Positions 46,246-57,930 of a DNA stretch of 64,000 nucleotides are shown one piece after another. This stretch comes from Salvator merianae. Taxonomy: Eukaryota > Chordata > Lepidosauria > Squamata > Teiidae. The stretch lies in contig QVOM02000034.1 of NCBI GenBank assembly GCA_003586115.2, forward strand, positions 143,292,693 through 143,356,692, in the 5' to 3' direction. The notes beneath the pieces were generated by a model. It ran no database searches and was not told where the DNA came from. It saw only the letters and a program-made list of their open reading frames with translations. Made by a program: the position numbers and the translations under genes. Positions within the stretch are counted from its first letter, which is position 1; every line of letters starts with the position of its first letter.

Positions 46246-46612
46246 GGTGCCTCAGGATGATGAGAAGAGATTGGGTGCTCTTGTTTAGATCTGGCAATCA
46301 CCTCTTGCCACCCCTGCCAAATGGCAGGAGGCAATCCTGGGCTCTTGCCTCCTCTGTTGTTTCTTTTTGCAAAAGTACTCATATGTAGGAAGTGCCATCC
46401 CATTTCCCTTTGGGTTTTTTTGCGTGCTTCCTTTTGCAAGAGCCGCAATTCCATGAAGAAATGGCAGACAAGGTAAGCAATCTGACACGATGGAAAACCT
46501 GGTGCCAGAGCTGGATTTTCTGTAATGCCTATATAGTGGATTTTCGATGGATTATTTCAGGAGTATATTGGGGATTGTCATGGATTTAAACTTTGTATGG
46601 AGGCACCCTCAG
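46246..46612. mobile_element. Family E MITE, best-preserved ends
   Basis: Left end TCTGGGTGCCTCAGGATGAT faces right end TATGGAGGCACCCTCAG. Inside are CTTGCCACCCCTGCCAAATG next to GGCAGGAGGCAATC (a hairpin) and TTTTTTTGCGTGCTTCC, shared with 37030-37060. About 367 bp. Used here to define the family. Confidence 0.65.
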
Positions 46613-46691
46613 TCATTGCCATTTTGTAACTCATCTTGCATCACCCCCAGCAAATGCAACCATATTGCATCCAATGGCTATGGTAGTCTGA

Positions 46692-47525
46692 GGATGTGTT
46701 CAGACTTGCTATTTTAGTCACCTTCTGAGCGCATGTAAGCCAGGGAGTCCATAAAAGCCTTACCTGGAAGTCACCCTTGCACCTCTTCACAGATGCCTGG
46801 GTCAACTCTTCCATATTCAGCTCTTCAATGCTCTCGGAATGCCTTGGGGAGCACCTCAACCAATCAGAGCCTTGCAGGAACCCGTGGGATAATAGCACAG
46901 GAAGGGAGAGGCATCAGCAAGCTCTTGCCAGTGTGGGGAAACTTCAAATTCCTATCCTATGTCTTCTGTACTTAAAAATAGACTTTAGTACTGAGGTGTG
47001 GGAGAGAGCGCCTCACTACTAAAATCCAGTGTGCTCTTTTTAATTACAGAAGGCAGGATATGAGTTTGAAAAGTTTCCCTGCGCTGGCAAGTCTCAATCT
47101 CCCCTCTTCTCCAATTCCCCTAATACTTTAGTAAAAGTTTCAAATGAGGCATCACCACTTCCTGCCTCTCTGCTGAAGCAGTTTCCAAGTCCTTAACTTC
47201 TTAACTGCCAGGGTTTCTGTTTGCAAAGGAAATGTCAAGTCTCTCTCTGCCAAGACACTGGGGAATCCGAGAAGAGGGGAGACTTGATGTTTTCTTTGCA
47301 AACAGAAAAACCCTGGCAGTTAAGGAGTTAAGGACTTGGAAACTGCTTCAGTAGAAAGGCAGGAAGTGGCCAATCAGTAAACAGCACCCTTTGCAGACTG
47401 TGATGTTAGAGCACTGAATCACCTCTTCAGGAAAATGTGTGCAGAAGGCTTTTTTCCTGTGCACCCAGGAATTATTCACTCCTTTTCTGCAGGCAGTTTT
47501 AAAAATCACTAGTCTGAACACACCC
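46692..47525. mobile_element. Family C non-autonomous DNA transposon, copy 2
   Basis: Starts GGATGTGTTCAGACTTGCTA and ends TCACTAGTCTGAACACACCC, inverted ends of about 20 bp. It aligns along its whole length with copy 1 (33562-34378). It has a large palindrome at 47155-47369. The flanks are TGA and TAA, a possible but decayed 3-bp duplication. No transposase is encoded; the frames at 46641-47022 are incidental. Confidence 0.85.
47155..47369. repeat. Internal palindrome of family C copy 2
   Basis: CCACTTCCTGCCTCTCTGCT starts the left arm and AGTAGAAAGGCAGGAAGTGG ends the right arm. Both arms hold TAACTGCCAGGGTTT (or its inverse) and a CTGTTTGCAAAG block. Arms are about 90 bp with few mismatches, around a ~30-bp centre. 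In copy 1 one arm is more diverged, so the hairpin is weaker there. Confidence 0.88.
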
Positions 47526-50081
47526 TAAATCATCTGGAGGATATCAGGATAGTAAAGACTGGACTGAATTAATTATAATGCTTGAGATAAGTAGATGGAA
47601 TCTAATACCAAGTGTAGCTGCCTGGTTCTAATTTTGATACCATATAGTGCAAATGTTTACAGATCCTTTGGAGTTCAGGAACAGATCAAGAACAGATTAA
47701 AACAGTTTTAGAATAATGCATTTAGATACTGAAAGACAAGCATGTACTGTGCCTTAGAATGAAAGGAACATGGCAGGAAATCACAGCTGCTTATGTGAGT
47801 GTCTACCAGTGCAGTCCATCAAGAATAGCCAATATGAGGAGAAGGACTTGGAACTGTGCTAAGGAGAGAAGTTTTCTTCCATGGAGAAGATTATGGGCTT
47901 TTTACAAGCCAACTAAAAGTTATTAAAAAATAAAATAATCAGTACTGCACTTTGACCTGAAAGCCCACGTTCAGATCTCCTCTCCATGCTGGAAAGGTGC
48001 TGGAGACATGAATGCAAAGAATGAGTTCAACTAGTGAACCAGTGAGAGCTTCAGGGAGTTCAGGTTTCTACTCTGGACCCAGGCAGGCTTCCTTGTGTAA
48101 TGGTACGTGCAGATTTTCCTGTTATTCATTTAGAGAAAGGATCACACTTATTGTGAAAACCTCTGTACCATATTGTGCTGTTTTCTGTTTGTGTTACCTC
48201 CAACAGACCCAAAGACGGTGGTCAAATGACTTCTAGCAGAGCAAGCTTTCATCATCTGTGGAACATACTTGTTTTTTACTTCCTTCAGCTCACCATCTCA
48301 GGTCATCTGTATATTTCCTTCTTAGACACATAAAATGCGATGTAGCTTTTCTTTTATCATACAATATAAAGCCTTCATCTTGCTCCTTCCTCTGCTGCAA
48401 TATTGGAGCCAATTAAATTTTCAAACGCATCAGGAACAGACAAGCTTCTAAGATGCAGTTTATCAGCAGGGAAGTAAAAAATTACCGGTTCAGCTTGACT
48501 ATAGAAATCAAGAAGATACCTTTAACTGGCATGCTTGTTCCTTGTTCCAGCTGAGCTTACACTTTCTCCTCCCTAAATCGTTCATCAAAACTCACTGTAA
48601 GCGCTCTTTGATACTATTATGCACAGAAAATTAATTAATAGAACAGGTAACATGCAAACCAACAAAATTAAAACACTTGAAAGTTACTTTAATACACTTC
48701 TGCTAGACCACATCACTGTGAGATGCATCTGCATGATTAAGTGAGAAATACTTTTAGCTTCTACTTCTTCTTCTTCTTTTTTTTTTTCAAAAAGGATTAT
48801 GCTTCATTAAAGTCAAAAGTTTCTTCCAACTTATGCCTATGTATGCAAAACTTTTAATACCTTTTGGTAATAATTTATGTCAAAAGAGTGTATTCAGGAT
48901 TATCCTGGCAAGAAAGCAGTGCACAAATTACACGCTCATCACAATGGCTGCTTAAATTCTTTGTCATTGATTATGTTACCCCTCCTTTGTATGACTAATT
49001 CAGATTGTGCTAAATTTTCTTGTTCAGGGGTAGCTGACATTTTGTTGCCCACAGACAGTTTTCAGAACTGCTTCGGGCACCATTTACTTTACAAAGGAAG
49101 CACGTGTATGTCTGCATACTTTTTGGTCGCTTCCATGCTTGCAGGGAGTGGAGTGGTCCAGCTAGACCTGCTCTGACCAGAAGAATCCCCAGATGGAGCA
49201 GTCTAGTAGGCCTGGAACAAGGCCATCTATATTCTGATGGTCTGTTTCAGGATAGGCCTCGTGTTGCCTCATGCTGCAGCACATGGCCAAAAACAGGTCC
49301 TGAAGCCAGCTACCGGTGTTTGTGGTGCAAATGCCAGTAGCTGTGCCTGATCTTCGCCATGGCAGCAGCCAGCCAAGTGGCTAGCCGTTGCCAGGGTAAC
49401 CGGCAGCAGTGCCGCATGCATGCACGATGGCTCTGCCAGGTCTGCCAGATCACGTAGTGGCAACAGATAAATTTGGCTGCCATTCACCTTCAGAGTTTCC
49501 TCTTAGGACCTATGGCTAGGTTGCATCCAAGGGCAGATTCTGCACTTCTGGGGTGACGTGTTGGCCATTTGCATGCAGACAATGTTTGTGTATAAAGCTC
49601 AGTGTATACCCAAGGGGAAGCATGTATTGGCTGTATGCATTCAGACATCTGGCCTCAGCTACACCAGAGACCATAAAGGATGGCTGCTTGTGGCTTCAGC
49701 TGCTGGAAGCTCTGGCTGAGGAGGAGGAAAACTGTATCATTGCTCCTGTAGTGGTGGCACCCTCTGGCTGCCCTTCCTGGCTGGCTGGGTACTGTTACCC
49801 TGGAAAAGGAGCTTCTTTGCGGACTGAGACGCTTTTTGTCAGCTGCCTCAGTTATAAGGACAGCTGCTTGTGGTCTCAGTTGCTTTAGATATTTGTGCGT
49901 GTTTATTTTAAAATCACCTTTTATTATGTGTGCATGTGTGCAGAGTATGTGGGGAATGGGCTTGTGAAAATTGCACTGTTGTTCTCCACAAGGATTGCAG
50001 GCTCCACCCCTGGTCTGGACCTAAGTGTAGCTTCTCTGTTGTAGCTGAGGGCCAGACATTGATCAATTTAATTCTGTTTTT
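47526..50081. other. Gene-free stretch
   Basis: A pyrimidine tract (CTT)n and poly-T lies near 48764-48789. At 49300-49500 a GC-richer patch has CGCCATGGCAGCAGCCAG facing GGCTAGCCGTTGCCAGGG and may be a MITE. GGGCAGATTCTGCACTTCTG at 49529 looks like a family A/B end. No exon seen in the 99-111 codon frames at 48877-49888. Confidence 0.45.
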
Positions 50082-50215
50082 TAAATAGGGCTCAAGGAAA
50101 GACCTGGGAAATTATAGACCTGTCAGCTTAATATCTATCTGTTCCTAGAGAATCTCCTGGAAACCAGTATTAAAAATAAAATGTGCAAACATTTTGAAGC
50201 ACAGGTCTTGCACAA
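50082..50215 (+). mobile_element. LINE RT scrap (GNYRPVSL motif)
   Basis: The + strand reads DLGNYRPVSLISICS then a stop. GNYRPVSL is the start of the RT domain of CR1/L2-like and other non-LTR elements. The following text is decayed. It may belong with the CR1-like 3' end at 50453, as both are on the + strand. Confidence 0.65.
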
Positions 50216-50452
50216 GGCTAGCCAGCAGCATTCTGGTTGAGAAAAAGCTAGCAATCCACCCTCAGAGTTGCTTATCCTGGTTTACAGCTGGGATGACTCT
50301 AAGGGCAGTTTCTGCACCTGTAGGACAACCTCTAGGCTAACAGATGGTGGAGCCATTTGCCTGCTCATCTCTGGGGCATTCCAGAAGTGGCCGTATGGAT
50401 GCAGCTGCGGTTTCCATCTAAAGTCCAGCTGCTGGGAGAGAGGAGACAGGTC

Positions 50453-50575
50453 AAGGTATAGGTGTGATCTACCTGTGGGCTTCCATATGCAACTGGTTGT
50501 CAATATTAGAACAGGCTGCTGGACTAAATGGGCCACTAGGCTGATCCAGCAGAGTATTTCTTATGTGCTTTAACT
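50453..50575 (+). mobile_element. CR1-like LINE 3' end
   Basis: TGATCTACCTGTGGGCTTCC, then TATGCAACTGG and GCTGGACTAAATGGGCCACT, followed by GCTGATCCAGCAGAGTATTT and CTTATGTGC, matches the copy at 3790-3905. The order fits the widespread reptile CR1-like 3' end that finishes in TTCTTATGTTCTTA. Confidence 0.68.
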
Positions 50576-51344
50576 TTCAGTTTGGGGATTCTTTCTTAGA
50601 CGAGTAAGAATTTGCACCCTTGAGCATTTGATGAATTCTCTCTAATAGGTGGGTGTACCTAATCTGGATGAAAGCCTTTGTGAATTGTTACAGCTCTAAC
50701 CTGTGTATGCTGCATGTTTCATAGGCTTAGGGGAAAATACTAGAGGAAAATATTCTAAAAACAAAGAGAAAATATTTTTCTTGATTTCTTCCATTTTCAC
50801 AGACTTTCTGCATCTGCAGCTGTGATCAAGTCCTACTGAATTTCACCCTCTTTCCTCTTTGCCCTCTTCCCAGAAATCAGGAGCTGAAGGGTCTTTAACC
50901 ATGTTTGTAGTAAAAAAAAAAAAAAAAAAAAGTATACCGTGGCAGGATCCACACCACTGTGATTCTGCAGCAGTAATGCACAGAGAAAAGAGGCAATATA
51001 ACTAGGCTAGGATTATTGTCTGTTTGCAGAGACCTTGTTGCCATGGAATCTTAAACATACCTTATTCCTTCTGCTCTCTCACTGTATCTGTGCATCTGTG
51101 AGATTAAGTATGCATTTGTTTTCTGCCTGCCCTAACTCAGCTGGAGCAACCAACTCATCTGCATTCTCTGCAAGCTTTGCAGGTTTTGCTAACTCCTTAA
51201 CATCTTGAAAGGCTGTAGCAGACCCTTCTACTCATATAATTCTAGCTAGACAGCTTTACTGCCACAGTTCAGTCAACCCATTTGAGCTTCTACTGTTCCT
51301 GGAGTGGATGAGCTAATGTGGACTATAACAGTACCAGAATGTGA
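50576..51344. other. Gene-free stretch
   Basis: A 19-bp poly-A run lies near 50912-50930. No exon seen. Confidence 0.5.
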
Positions 51345-51831
51345 GGGCCTTTCTGCACTTACCCTTAAACTGGTTTATGAAGGGGTACAGGAGCCCCTCT
51401 TCTGCATCGTAGACCAGTTAAAGGCAGATCCTCCTGCTAGTACGCTCCATTGACCAGATGGAGTATAATCCAAATCAGGAGCTCAAAAATGGCCTCCTGA
51501 TCCAGAACACCAGTGGATCTGATTAAACAGTTCCCCAGTGTACTAGCTGGTGGTAATCGGGACTAAGGGGGTATGCAAAAGGCATGGTTCTGAGGCTGGG
51601 TTTATATTTTGGCTGTGCAACAGGGTATGCTGCTGAAATGGGTTCCCTGAGGGCTTGGAGGGCAGGAACTTTTGTTCCTGGCCATTGGAGCTTTCAGAGG
51701 CTACCTCCAAAGCTTGCGTGAGCTTCAGGGCTAATGCAGGGGCTGGGCCAAAACAGCTATCATAATGCAATTGGGTTATGTGATCTGAAAGAGCTGATTT
51801 GGAGCAGCATAAGATAAGTGCAGAAAGGCCC
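51345..51831. mobile_element. Family A MITE, copy 2
   Basis: GGGCCTTTCTGCACTTACCC at the left faces ATAAGTGCAGAAAGGCCC at the right: a nearly perfect 18-bp inverted end. The core has ACACCAGTGGATCTGATTAA. 487 bp, non-coding. Flanks are TGA and TAA, a possible decayed 3-bp duplication. Confidence 0.85.
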
Positions 51832-53122
51832 TAAGTCTCTGTTGGACTTCTGATAGTATCAAAACCACTCTACAGATATAATCCAGAACATCCTGGATGG
51901 AAAGAAGATAAAATTCTGTCCTACCATTCATAATCACATGAGAAGAAATACTCAGTGCTATCTTGTAGATATTTTAGCATAAATGTATTCATATTATACC
52001 TACAGCATATTCTTGTTTCCAGCTTCATAACAATTATTTTCACTTACACTACTCTACTGAACTAAATTGGTTAGCTCACAATGGCTTCTCCTAAGAAAAG
52101 ACGAACCAGAAAGCTTGTTACTGCATTGCAAAATCATAAGAGGAACAACAACAACAACAACAACAGCAAAATAACAGCACAAGAGCTATTATCTGTTGGG
52201 CACTCATTAAAACAACTGTGATTGTGCAGAATATACTAGTGATTTCCTATATTTAATGCTAAAGATATAACATGAAAGAATTATAGCCAATAATGCAGAC
52301 TTGCAGATGCTAAATTTGTTGGAAGCTATTAAAGCTTCTGAGCCAGCCAGTGCCAGAGTAATGCAGATTTTTACAACTGATTTCCTTTCCCCACCCCCTT
52401 GATTAGAACAAAGGCTAGCCCCATTAGAAATGTCAAATGTGAACATTATCATTTAAAGGAACCAGACAAGTTAAGAATGAAATGTTTTATAATCCCAGAT
52501 TAGGCTAGAAACACCTTAGATGTGTGTTATTTTAAATGAAAAGCATTTCTTCCTTTTTATATCGGGTGTGTGCACTGCAAGCAAGCAGATTGTCATTTTC
52601 TTTTCTTTCAAATCCTGTAAAGGTATGGAGTGCTATAACCAGGCAATGTAACAAAAACCTAAAATCCTTCCTATCAGCAAGAATTACAGGTATTCCTCTT
52701 TCTCCCCAAAAGCCAATCAGTAGGGTTTTTCCTTTTAAAAAAAGCAGCCAACAGGAAAACTTGTGCAGTCAGAGAATGGAAGCATTTAGGAAGAAGTATA
52801 GAACAACAAGGAAATAAATACAATTCTACTAAAGTGTATATTCTGAGCAGTTTATACCTCCTAACATCTAGAAAAATATGGTCAGTTCTTTCTTGTATCT
52901 ATGAGCTCGTTACTTCTGAAATAGTCTCTTCGTTAGTTGCTGAGGGTGAAGGTGTGGGAGGGAACTGGAGTCTTGGGAAAAGGTACCTTTTTATTACTGT
53001 GAATAGTTCTAACAGTATGCCATTCAGCTCTGCTCTTTCAAATGAAGATTATTTTTGGCCTTCAGGGATCCATCAATTTTTGGACATACTTTTTAATGGT
53101 TGGAATTAGAGTGATAATCTTA
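51832..53122. other. Gene-free stretch
   Basis: (AAC)n of seven units at about 52144-52166. The 93-codon frame at 52536-52817 and the 91-codon frame at 52834-53109 have no known similarity and no clear splice sites. Confidence 0.45.
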
Positions 53123-53180
53123 GGGTCTGTTTGCACCTAACAGCCTAGTATGGTATAGTAATACCATACCAGTTGTAAGT
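53123..53180. mobile_element. Family B end
   Basis: GGGTCTGTTTGCACCTAACA and the following GGTATAGTAATACCATACC (itself a hairpin) resemble the family B left end and the inside of the 11487 copy. No right end was found. Confidence 0.4.
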
Positions 53181-55765
53181 AGAAATGACACAGAATTCTG
53201 AAGTCCTAGAGTGCCGTGCCACCAAAGGCAGGGCTCTGCCAAGGCACAGACATCCCTGACCCACAGAAGTAGACACTGGTACACTTGGCACATAGGTTGA
53301 AAGAATAGGGAATGGTCCAGGAAGCCTGAACCCCCTGTACCAGACGAGAATCCATTCATGTTCACCAGAATCAATATTGGAAAGATAGACCTGACTGTAA
53401 AAGCAATAAGGAAACATTGCAAAATATTCTGTATCTGTGTCCAAAGAAAAGACTTGGAAAGATATTTGCATAGGAGCAGAAACTGACTCAGGAGATAATC
53501 CACTCAGATGGCATGATGACAGCTGATGTGCTGTTAGGCAGAGTTTTCAAAAGATAATACTAAAAGCTATTTGCCATCCCAGACAAACCTATGGTTAACA
53601 GCAGCCTTGGATATACATCTGAGAAGTCTCTCATTAAGAATGCAAGATAGCAGCACTAAAGTCTGGTTCCAACCAGCAATTGGCTTTTGTCTAAGGTAAA
53701 TGTTGTCCATCTAAACCCATCAATGCTAGCAGAGGTGTGCCCTTTCAGCTGGGCAGATATAGCTGGTGGAAGGAAGTAATGTAATTGGGAACTAGTGAAA
53801 TAAGCACTACATCATCTGCCCCCCTAATGTTTTTCCTTCCAGAACGTACTCATTGATTTGTATTGACACACGTGTCAGTCCCACCCTGGGCAGAACTTAG
53901 AACTAGGGACAGCGCCAGGATCCTAATGTGCATAAAACTTCACACTGGGAACAGCCCAGTACAATCTTTCATCACCCACAACCTCCAGGATCCACGCTGC
54001 TGTCATTTGGAACTGCCACTGCAGGGGCAAGAAAAATGAGATCTAGGAGAAACCTTTGAACGAGGAGGAAGTCAACATGTAATGAACAAAGACTAATGTA
54101 TGAATGTACCCTGTTGGGAATAATACATAGTTTATATATTTTAAAATAAACAATTATATCAGAAAAGGAACTGCTGCTGCTGTGCTACCACAGAAGCTCC
54201 ACTTCGTGCCACTCTGCATGCTATTTTGCCTGCTGTTCTACTGCTGTTTTTATGCCTTTTAAAAACTTTTCTTGTTATTTTAATAAAATTTATGTTCTGA
54301 TTTGGCCCAACTTTTGTCTGGAAGTATTTTTCTTGTTTGCTTGTTCTTTTCTGGAGCACTGTGCCAATTTACCATTTTTAAAAACTTGGTGTAAAAAATC
54401 CTACTTACAGAGCTAGTAACTTGTGGGAGCTCTTTTCCCAGTAAGACACATATTCCCAGTGCACTGCTCTTAACACAGGTGGGTAAGGATCAGGCATGGA
54501 GGCAGCCATCATCCCCACAATCAAAGTGCATGAGGGCTCTGGTTTCCCATTTGCAGACAGAGGAATACATACCAAGATTTTTTATTTATTTCTTTTGGTG
54601 AGAAAGATGATGTTTTGGGTACAAGATGAAGACACATTCACTAGCGAGTAGATATCCATGAGGTTGTGATGTAAGCCAACAGGAGAAAGCAAGGAACCAA
54701 AGACAAATGCATTTTGAAAGAGAGGAGAAGGGGAAAAATGTAATTAATGGATCGACGTCAGGGAACGACAGAGGTAGGGATTGTATCTCCTTCCAGCTCT
54801 CCCTTTCTTCCAGCAGCAGCCCAGTTCATAACATGGCAGAACTTGAGGTCCTTTTGATCTTTGGAAGTCCAATGAAAATAAAGACATGTTCCCATTTAAT
54901 ACCCTTATAACTTTTTATTTTGCTGCACAGGAAGATGGGTAGGCATCCAAACTCCTCATCAACTAAAAAAGGAGGTCAGGGAGTAATGCACTGCAATGCA
55001 CCGGACAGGGAACAACTGGGAAAAATAGTGGGATGTTAGTAAGCATTATTTACAGGGATGAATTGACCTTCTCATAGTAAGAGGCATCCTGTGAGACTGA
55101 GGCAACTCCTGCAGGTACATTGTGGTGCATGCCACAAGGACTGCTCCTGGATGGAGCGCTTTCATCAGTCCAGGATTGAGGTGGATCTAGTCCAGGTTTG
55201 AGATGCATCAGTCCAGGACTGAGGTCCACCCACTTGGTCTGTGTGTCCTGGATTATGCTAATATTGTGGGCAGAAAACAGTTGTTTTTGTAATCTTGTAA
55301 ATTGCTGCCAGGTTCTGGTGCAGGAGATAGGCTGATCCTGTCACCGCTTCCCTTCTGCATGCTGGCAGCAGGAACAAACCTGGCCTGTGATATATTTGCA
55401 GAGTGGTTTTTCCTGCTCTGAAAATACAGTGCTTGTGGGAGTAGATTCTGTCCCTGAAAGCAGCTTGGGTGGTGACAGTATGCAGTCTCTATGCTCCAGG
55501 CCCTACATGCTGGATATACACTGCATATTGGATATCCTTCTGGCTCAATCCAATGGGACTGTGTGGATCCTACCTGAAAGTGATATACAGTAGTCCTAAT
55601 TAAGTTTTGTAAGAGTTCTTTGAAAGAGCTCTTTGGGATAGCTTGAAGCCTTGTCACAATTTATGACACGTGACTGTGCACACACTACTTTGACCCAAAA
55701 TGTGCTCTTTTATTAAAGTAAATGTGGATTTAGTTTTCTGTGTTTTCTACAAACATATAAAAAGA
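53181..55765. other. Gene-free stretch
   Basis: The 127- and 108-codon minus frames at 53120-53503 overlap each other and match nothing I know. No complete repeat recognised. Confidence 0.45.
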
Positions 55766-55772
55766 TGGAACA

Positions 55773-55826
55773 ATGAACTTAAATGACGTGAACTTAAATG
55801 AACTTTTTGTGAACTTAAATGACGTG
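55773..55826. repeat. Short tandem duplication of GAACTTAAATGACGTG
   Basis: GAACTTAAATGACGTG occurs twice with a partial third copy (GAACTTAAATGAAC) between them. A local slippage event. Confidence 0.8.
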
Positions 55827-55927
55827 GAAGTCCTAAAGGGCATACCCTTGTCCTGAAAGCTATACAACAACTATATAGCCTTTGAAAAACAACATGTAGT
55901 CTAAACTGCACAATGCCACTATCCACG

Positions 55928-56413
55928 TAGGCCCTTTCTGTACTGCCCCTATTCTCAAACAAATGTTGGTATAAGAGGCAGCAGTCCAAACACTAGTTTT
56001 AACTTGGCCAAGCCCTGCCCCCTTGTTGTGCTTCATCCACATTGGCAAAGCATGGATTAGGCCAGGGCACAGAAAATATAGTTTAGTAGGCCTGGTATAG
56101 TTGTAGACCTAAGTGTTGAGGACCTTAGCTGGACCAGGTGTAATATATTGGACCACAGAGGAAGCACTGTTGGAAATGGATCTGCTGCAAAACTAACCAA
56201 ATTGGGAACATTTCTGGCCCTTGGAGCCTTGGTGCTGCCTCAGAGGGCTCTCTGGAGGGAGCAGCAGGGACTGGGATAGAATGGGACATCTGAATGCAGG
56301 CGGCCCTGTTCCATTCTACTGGCAACCTGTCTTAGCTTGAGGCAGGTTGCTGGTAGCAGGATGGAGTAGCCCACCCTGTTCCAGTACATTGCACACAAGT
56401 GTGGAAAGAGCCA
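55928..56413. mobile_element. Family A-like MITE
   Basis: GGCCCTTTCTGTACTGCCCC at the left faces ACACAAGTGTGGAAAGAGCC at the right. The flanks GTA and ATA give at most a partial duplication. About 486 bp, the same size as family A copy 2, but the inside differs (GCAGGTTGCTGGTAGCAGG), so it may be a subfamily. Confidence 0.6.
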
Positions 56414-56860
56414 TAAACACTAGTGATTCTCATGTTATGTTGATTAAGCTAGGAAAATAAGATTGACCAGGCTCCATAAGAATTATGTAAACTAGGAGTT
56501 GGAAATCTAAGAAATAAAGAAGGGTGGGCACAAATGAGGGATTCTGCCAGTAGGTCTTCTCTCCCTGTAAATGTTAGATGTGATTGAAGAGAATTTTATG
56601 GAGAACTGCCAGGTTCCTAGTTGTATTTTGTGATGTCAGAACCATTGTTGGTAACAATATCCGGAAAGATTCTAGAAGGCCTGCAATGGAGGCATTAGCT
56701 AGGGCCCAGGTCCTTTGAAGACTGAGTTGCCAAGATGACGTGCCCAGATCAGGAGCCGCTGAAGGCAACTGTGGGTCGTTACCTGACAGAAAGTTCTCGG
56801 ATAACAGGAGAAGCTTTGGAGCCAGAGGTAGAGATGGTAGATGTGAGTAGAGCAAAGCAT

Positions 56861-56898
56861 CTATCTGTCTGTCTGTCTATCTATCTGTCTGTCTATCC
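56861..56898. repeat. (TCTG/TCTA)n microsatellite
   Basis: About nine tetranucleotide units mixing TCTG and TCTA. It directly abuts the 3' end of the LINE fragment to its right, so it probably arose from the element's tail. Confidence 0.9.
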
Positions 56899-57150
56899 AT
56901 CCCACCCTCTACCTGAAGGTGTCAGAGCAGGTCACAATAAAATTAGTATAAAAACAGAGAAACCAAGTTAGTTAAAATGGTGTATGCTTGCATTGGAAAG
57001 GGATACTATTCCTTCAGCCAAAGGCCAGAGTAATAAGATGCATCTTTTACAAAATAAGGCAAATAACTGTAAGAAAGAATATCCAGTTGTTCCCCTATGA
57101 GAGACATAAACAAGCACAATCCTCATTAAGGAAGGACCCTTGGTACCTAG
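56899..57150 (-). mobile_element. L2-like LINE 3' end
   Basis: CCCACCCTCTACCTGAAGGT, then GTCACAATAAAATTAGTATA, parallels 28777-28830 (CCCATCTTATACCTGAAGG). GACATAAACAAGCACAATCC and AGGAAGGACCC follow in the same order as the third L2 copy's end. The 3' end faces left, hence minus orientation. Confidence 0.55.
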
Positions 57151-57686
57151 AGTTATTCCACCTCTAGGAAGATTCTGTTCCCCCCCCCCCTACCATTACA
57201 GACCAACCTGTGCCAATCAGGTGCTCTTCTGATTAGACTGAAGGACTATAGCAAGGACAGAGAGTATAAAACCTCTTCTTCATTCAACACCAAAGGTCAT
57301 ATTGTGAGCCCTAATTCTTGCACATGGCTGAAGGCTTTTAACATCCCTTTAGTGTACCTTCTCTGTTGATTCAGATGTCCACTGATGGGCAAACTAAGAT
57401 GGCAATTTTTTTGGCTAAAAATCCATTAAAAGAAAATGCTTCATTGATGAACATTTGCCTTCACCGTCTTGTGACCTGCTCTTATTTTGGGCTACCATTC
57501 CCAGCAGTGCAAGAAGTATTTCCTAACAGTGTTATCAGTAGCTCATCAAAGTATGCTTCTGCAGTAAGGATGATCCAAACAGGTTCTATATGGACTGTGA
57601 CATAGTCTTGGGACTGTTTGGTGGTCGAGCCATGATACCAGCAAGGTGCTAGCATTTTTTCTGTATCTAGAAGGTCCCATAGAGAT
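57151..57686. other. Gene-free stretch
   Basis: A run of ten or more C lies near 57180-57190. The 79-codon frame 57366-57605 matches nothing I know. Confidence 0.45.
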
Positions 57687-57785
57687 GAATCATAGAATCA
57701 TAGAATCATAGAATCATAGAGTTGGAAGGGACCTCTAGGGTCATCGAGTCCAACCCCCTGCTCAATGCAGGATTCACTAAAGCAT
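57687..57785 (-). mobile_element. CR1 LINE 3' end with octamer tail
   Basis: Four tandem GAATCATA units (57687-57720) are followed by GAGTTGGAAGGGACCTCTAG, then GTCATCGAGTCCAACCCCC. On the minus strand this is the classic CR1 3' end: GGTTGGACTnGATGA, then (ATTCTATG)-like octamers at the very end. CR1 tails end in such octamers and not in poly-A. Only the 3' ~100 bp is present. Confidence 0.88.
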
Positions 57786-57845
57786 CCCACTGATGCTCTG
57801 ATGCTGCAGTATAACAGTAGCAAAAGGTTAAAACAGAAAAACTGC

Positions 57846-57930
57846 TTTATCATTTATTCAGTTAAAACATTTCTATACCACTTCTTCATTTTTTAAAAAA
57901 ATCCCAGAGTGGTTTACTGTATAAGCAACT
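57846..57930 (-). mobile_element. LINE/SINE 3' end
   Basis: CATTTATTCAGTTAAAACAT, then TTCTATACCACTTCTTCATT and CCCAGAGTGGTTTAC, is the reverse of the common squamate 3' end GTAAACCGC, AGAAGnGCGGTATAAAA and a TAAATAAA tail. Confidence 0.55.

Noticed and set aside
53120..53503. 127-codon minus frame with possible membrane segments
   Set aside because: Overlaps a second frame in the same place and begins near a family B end; no similarity known.
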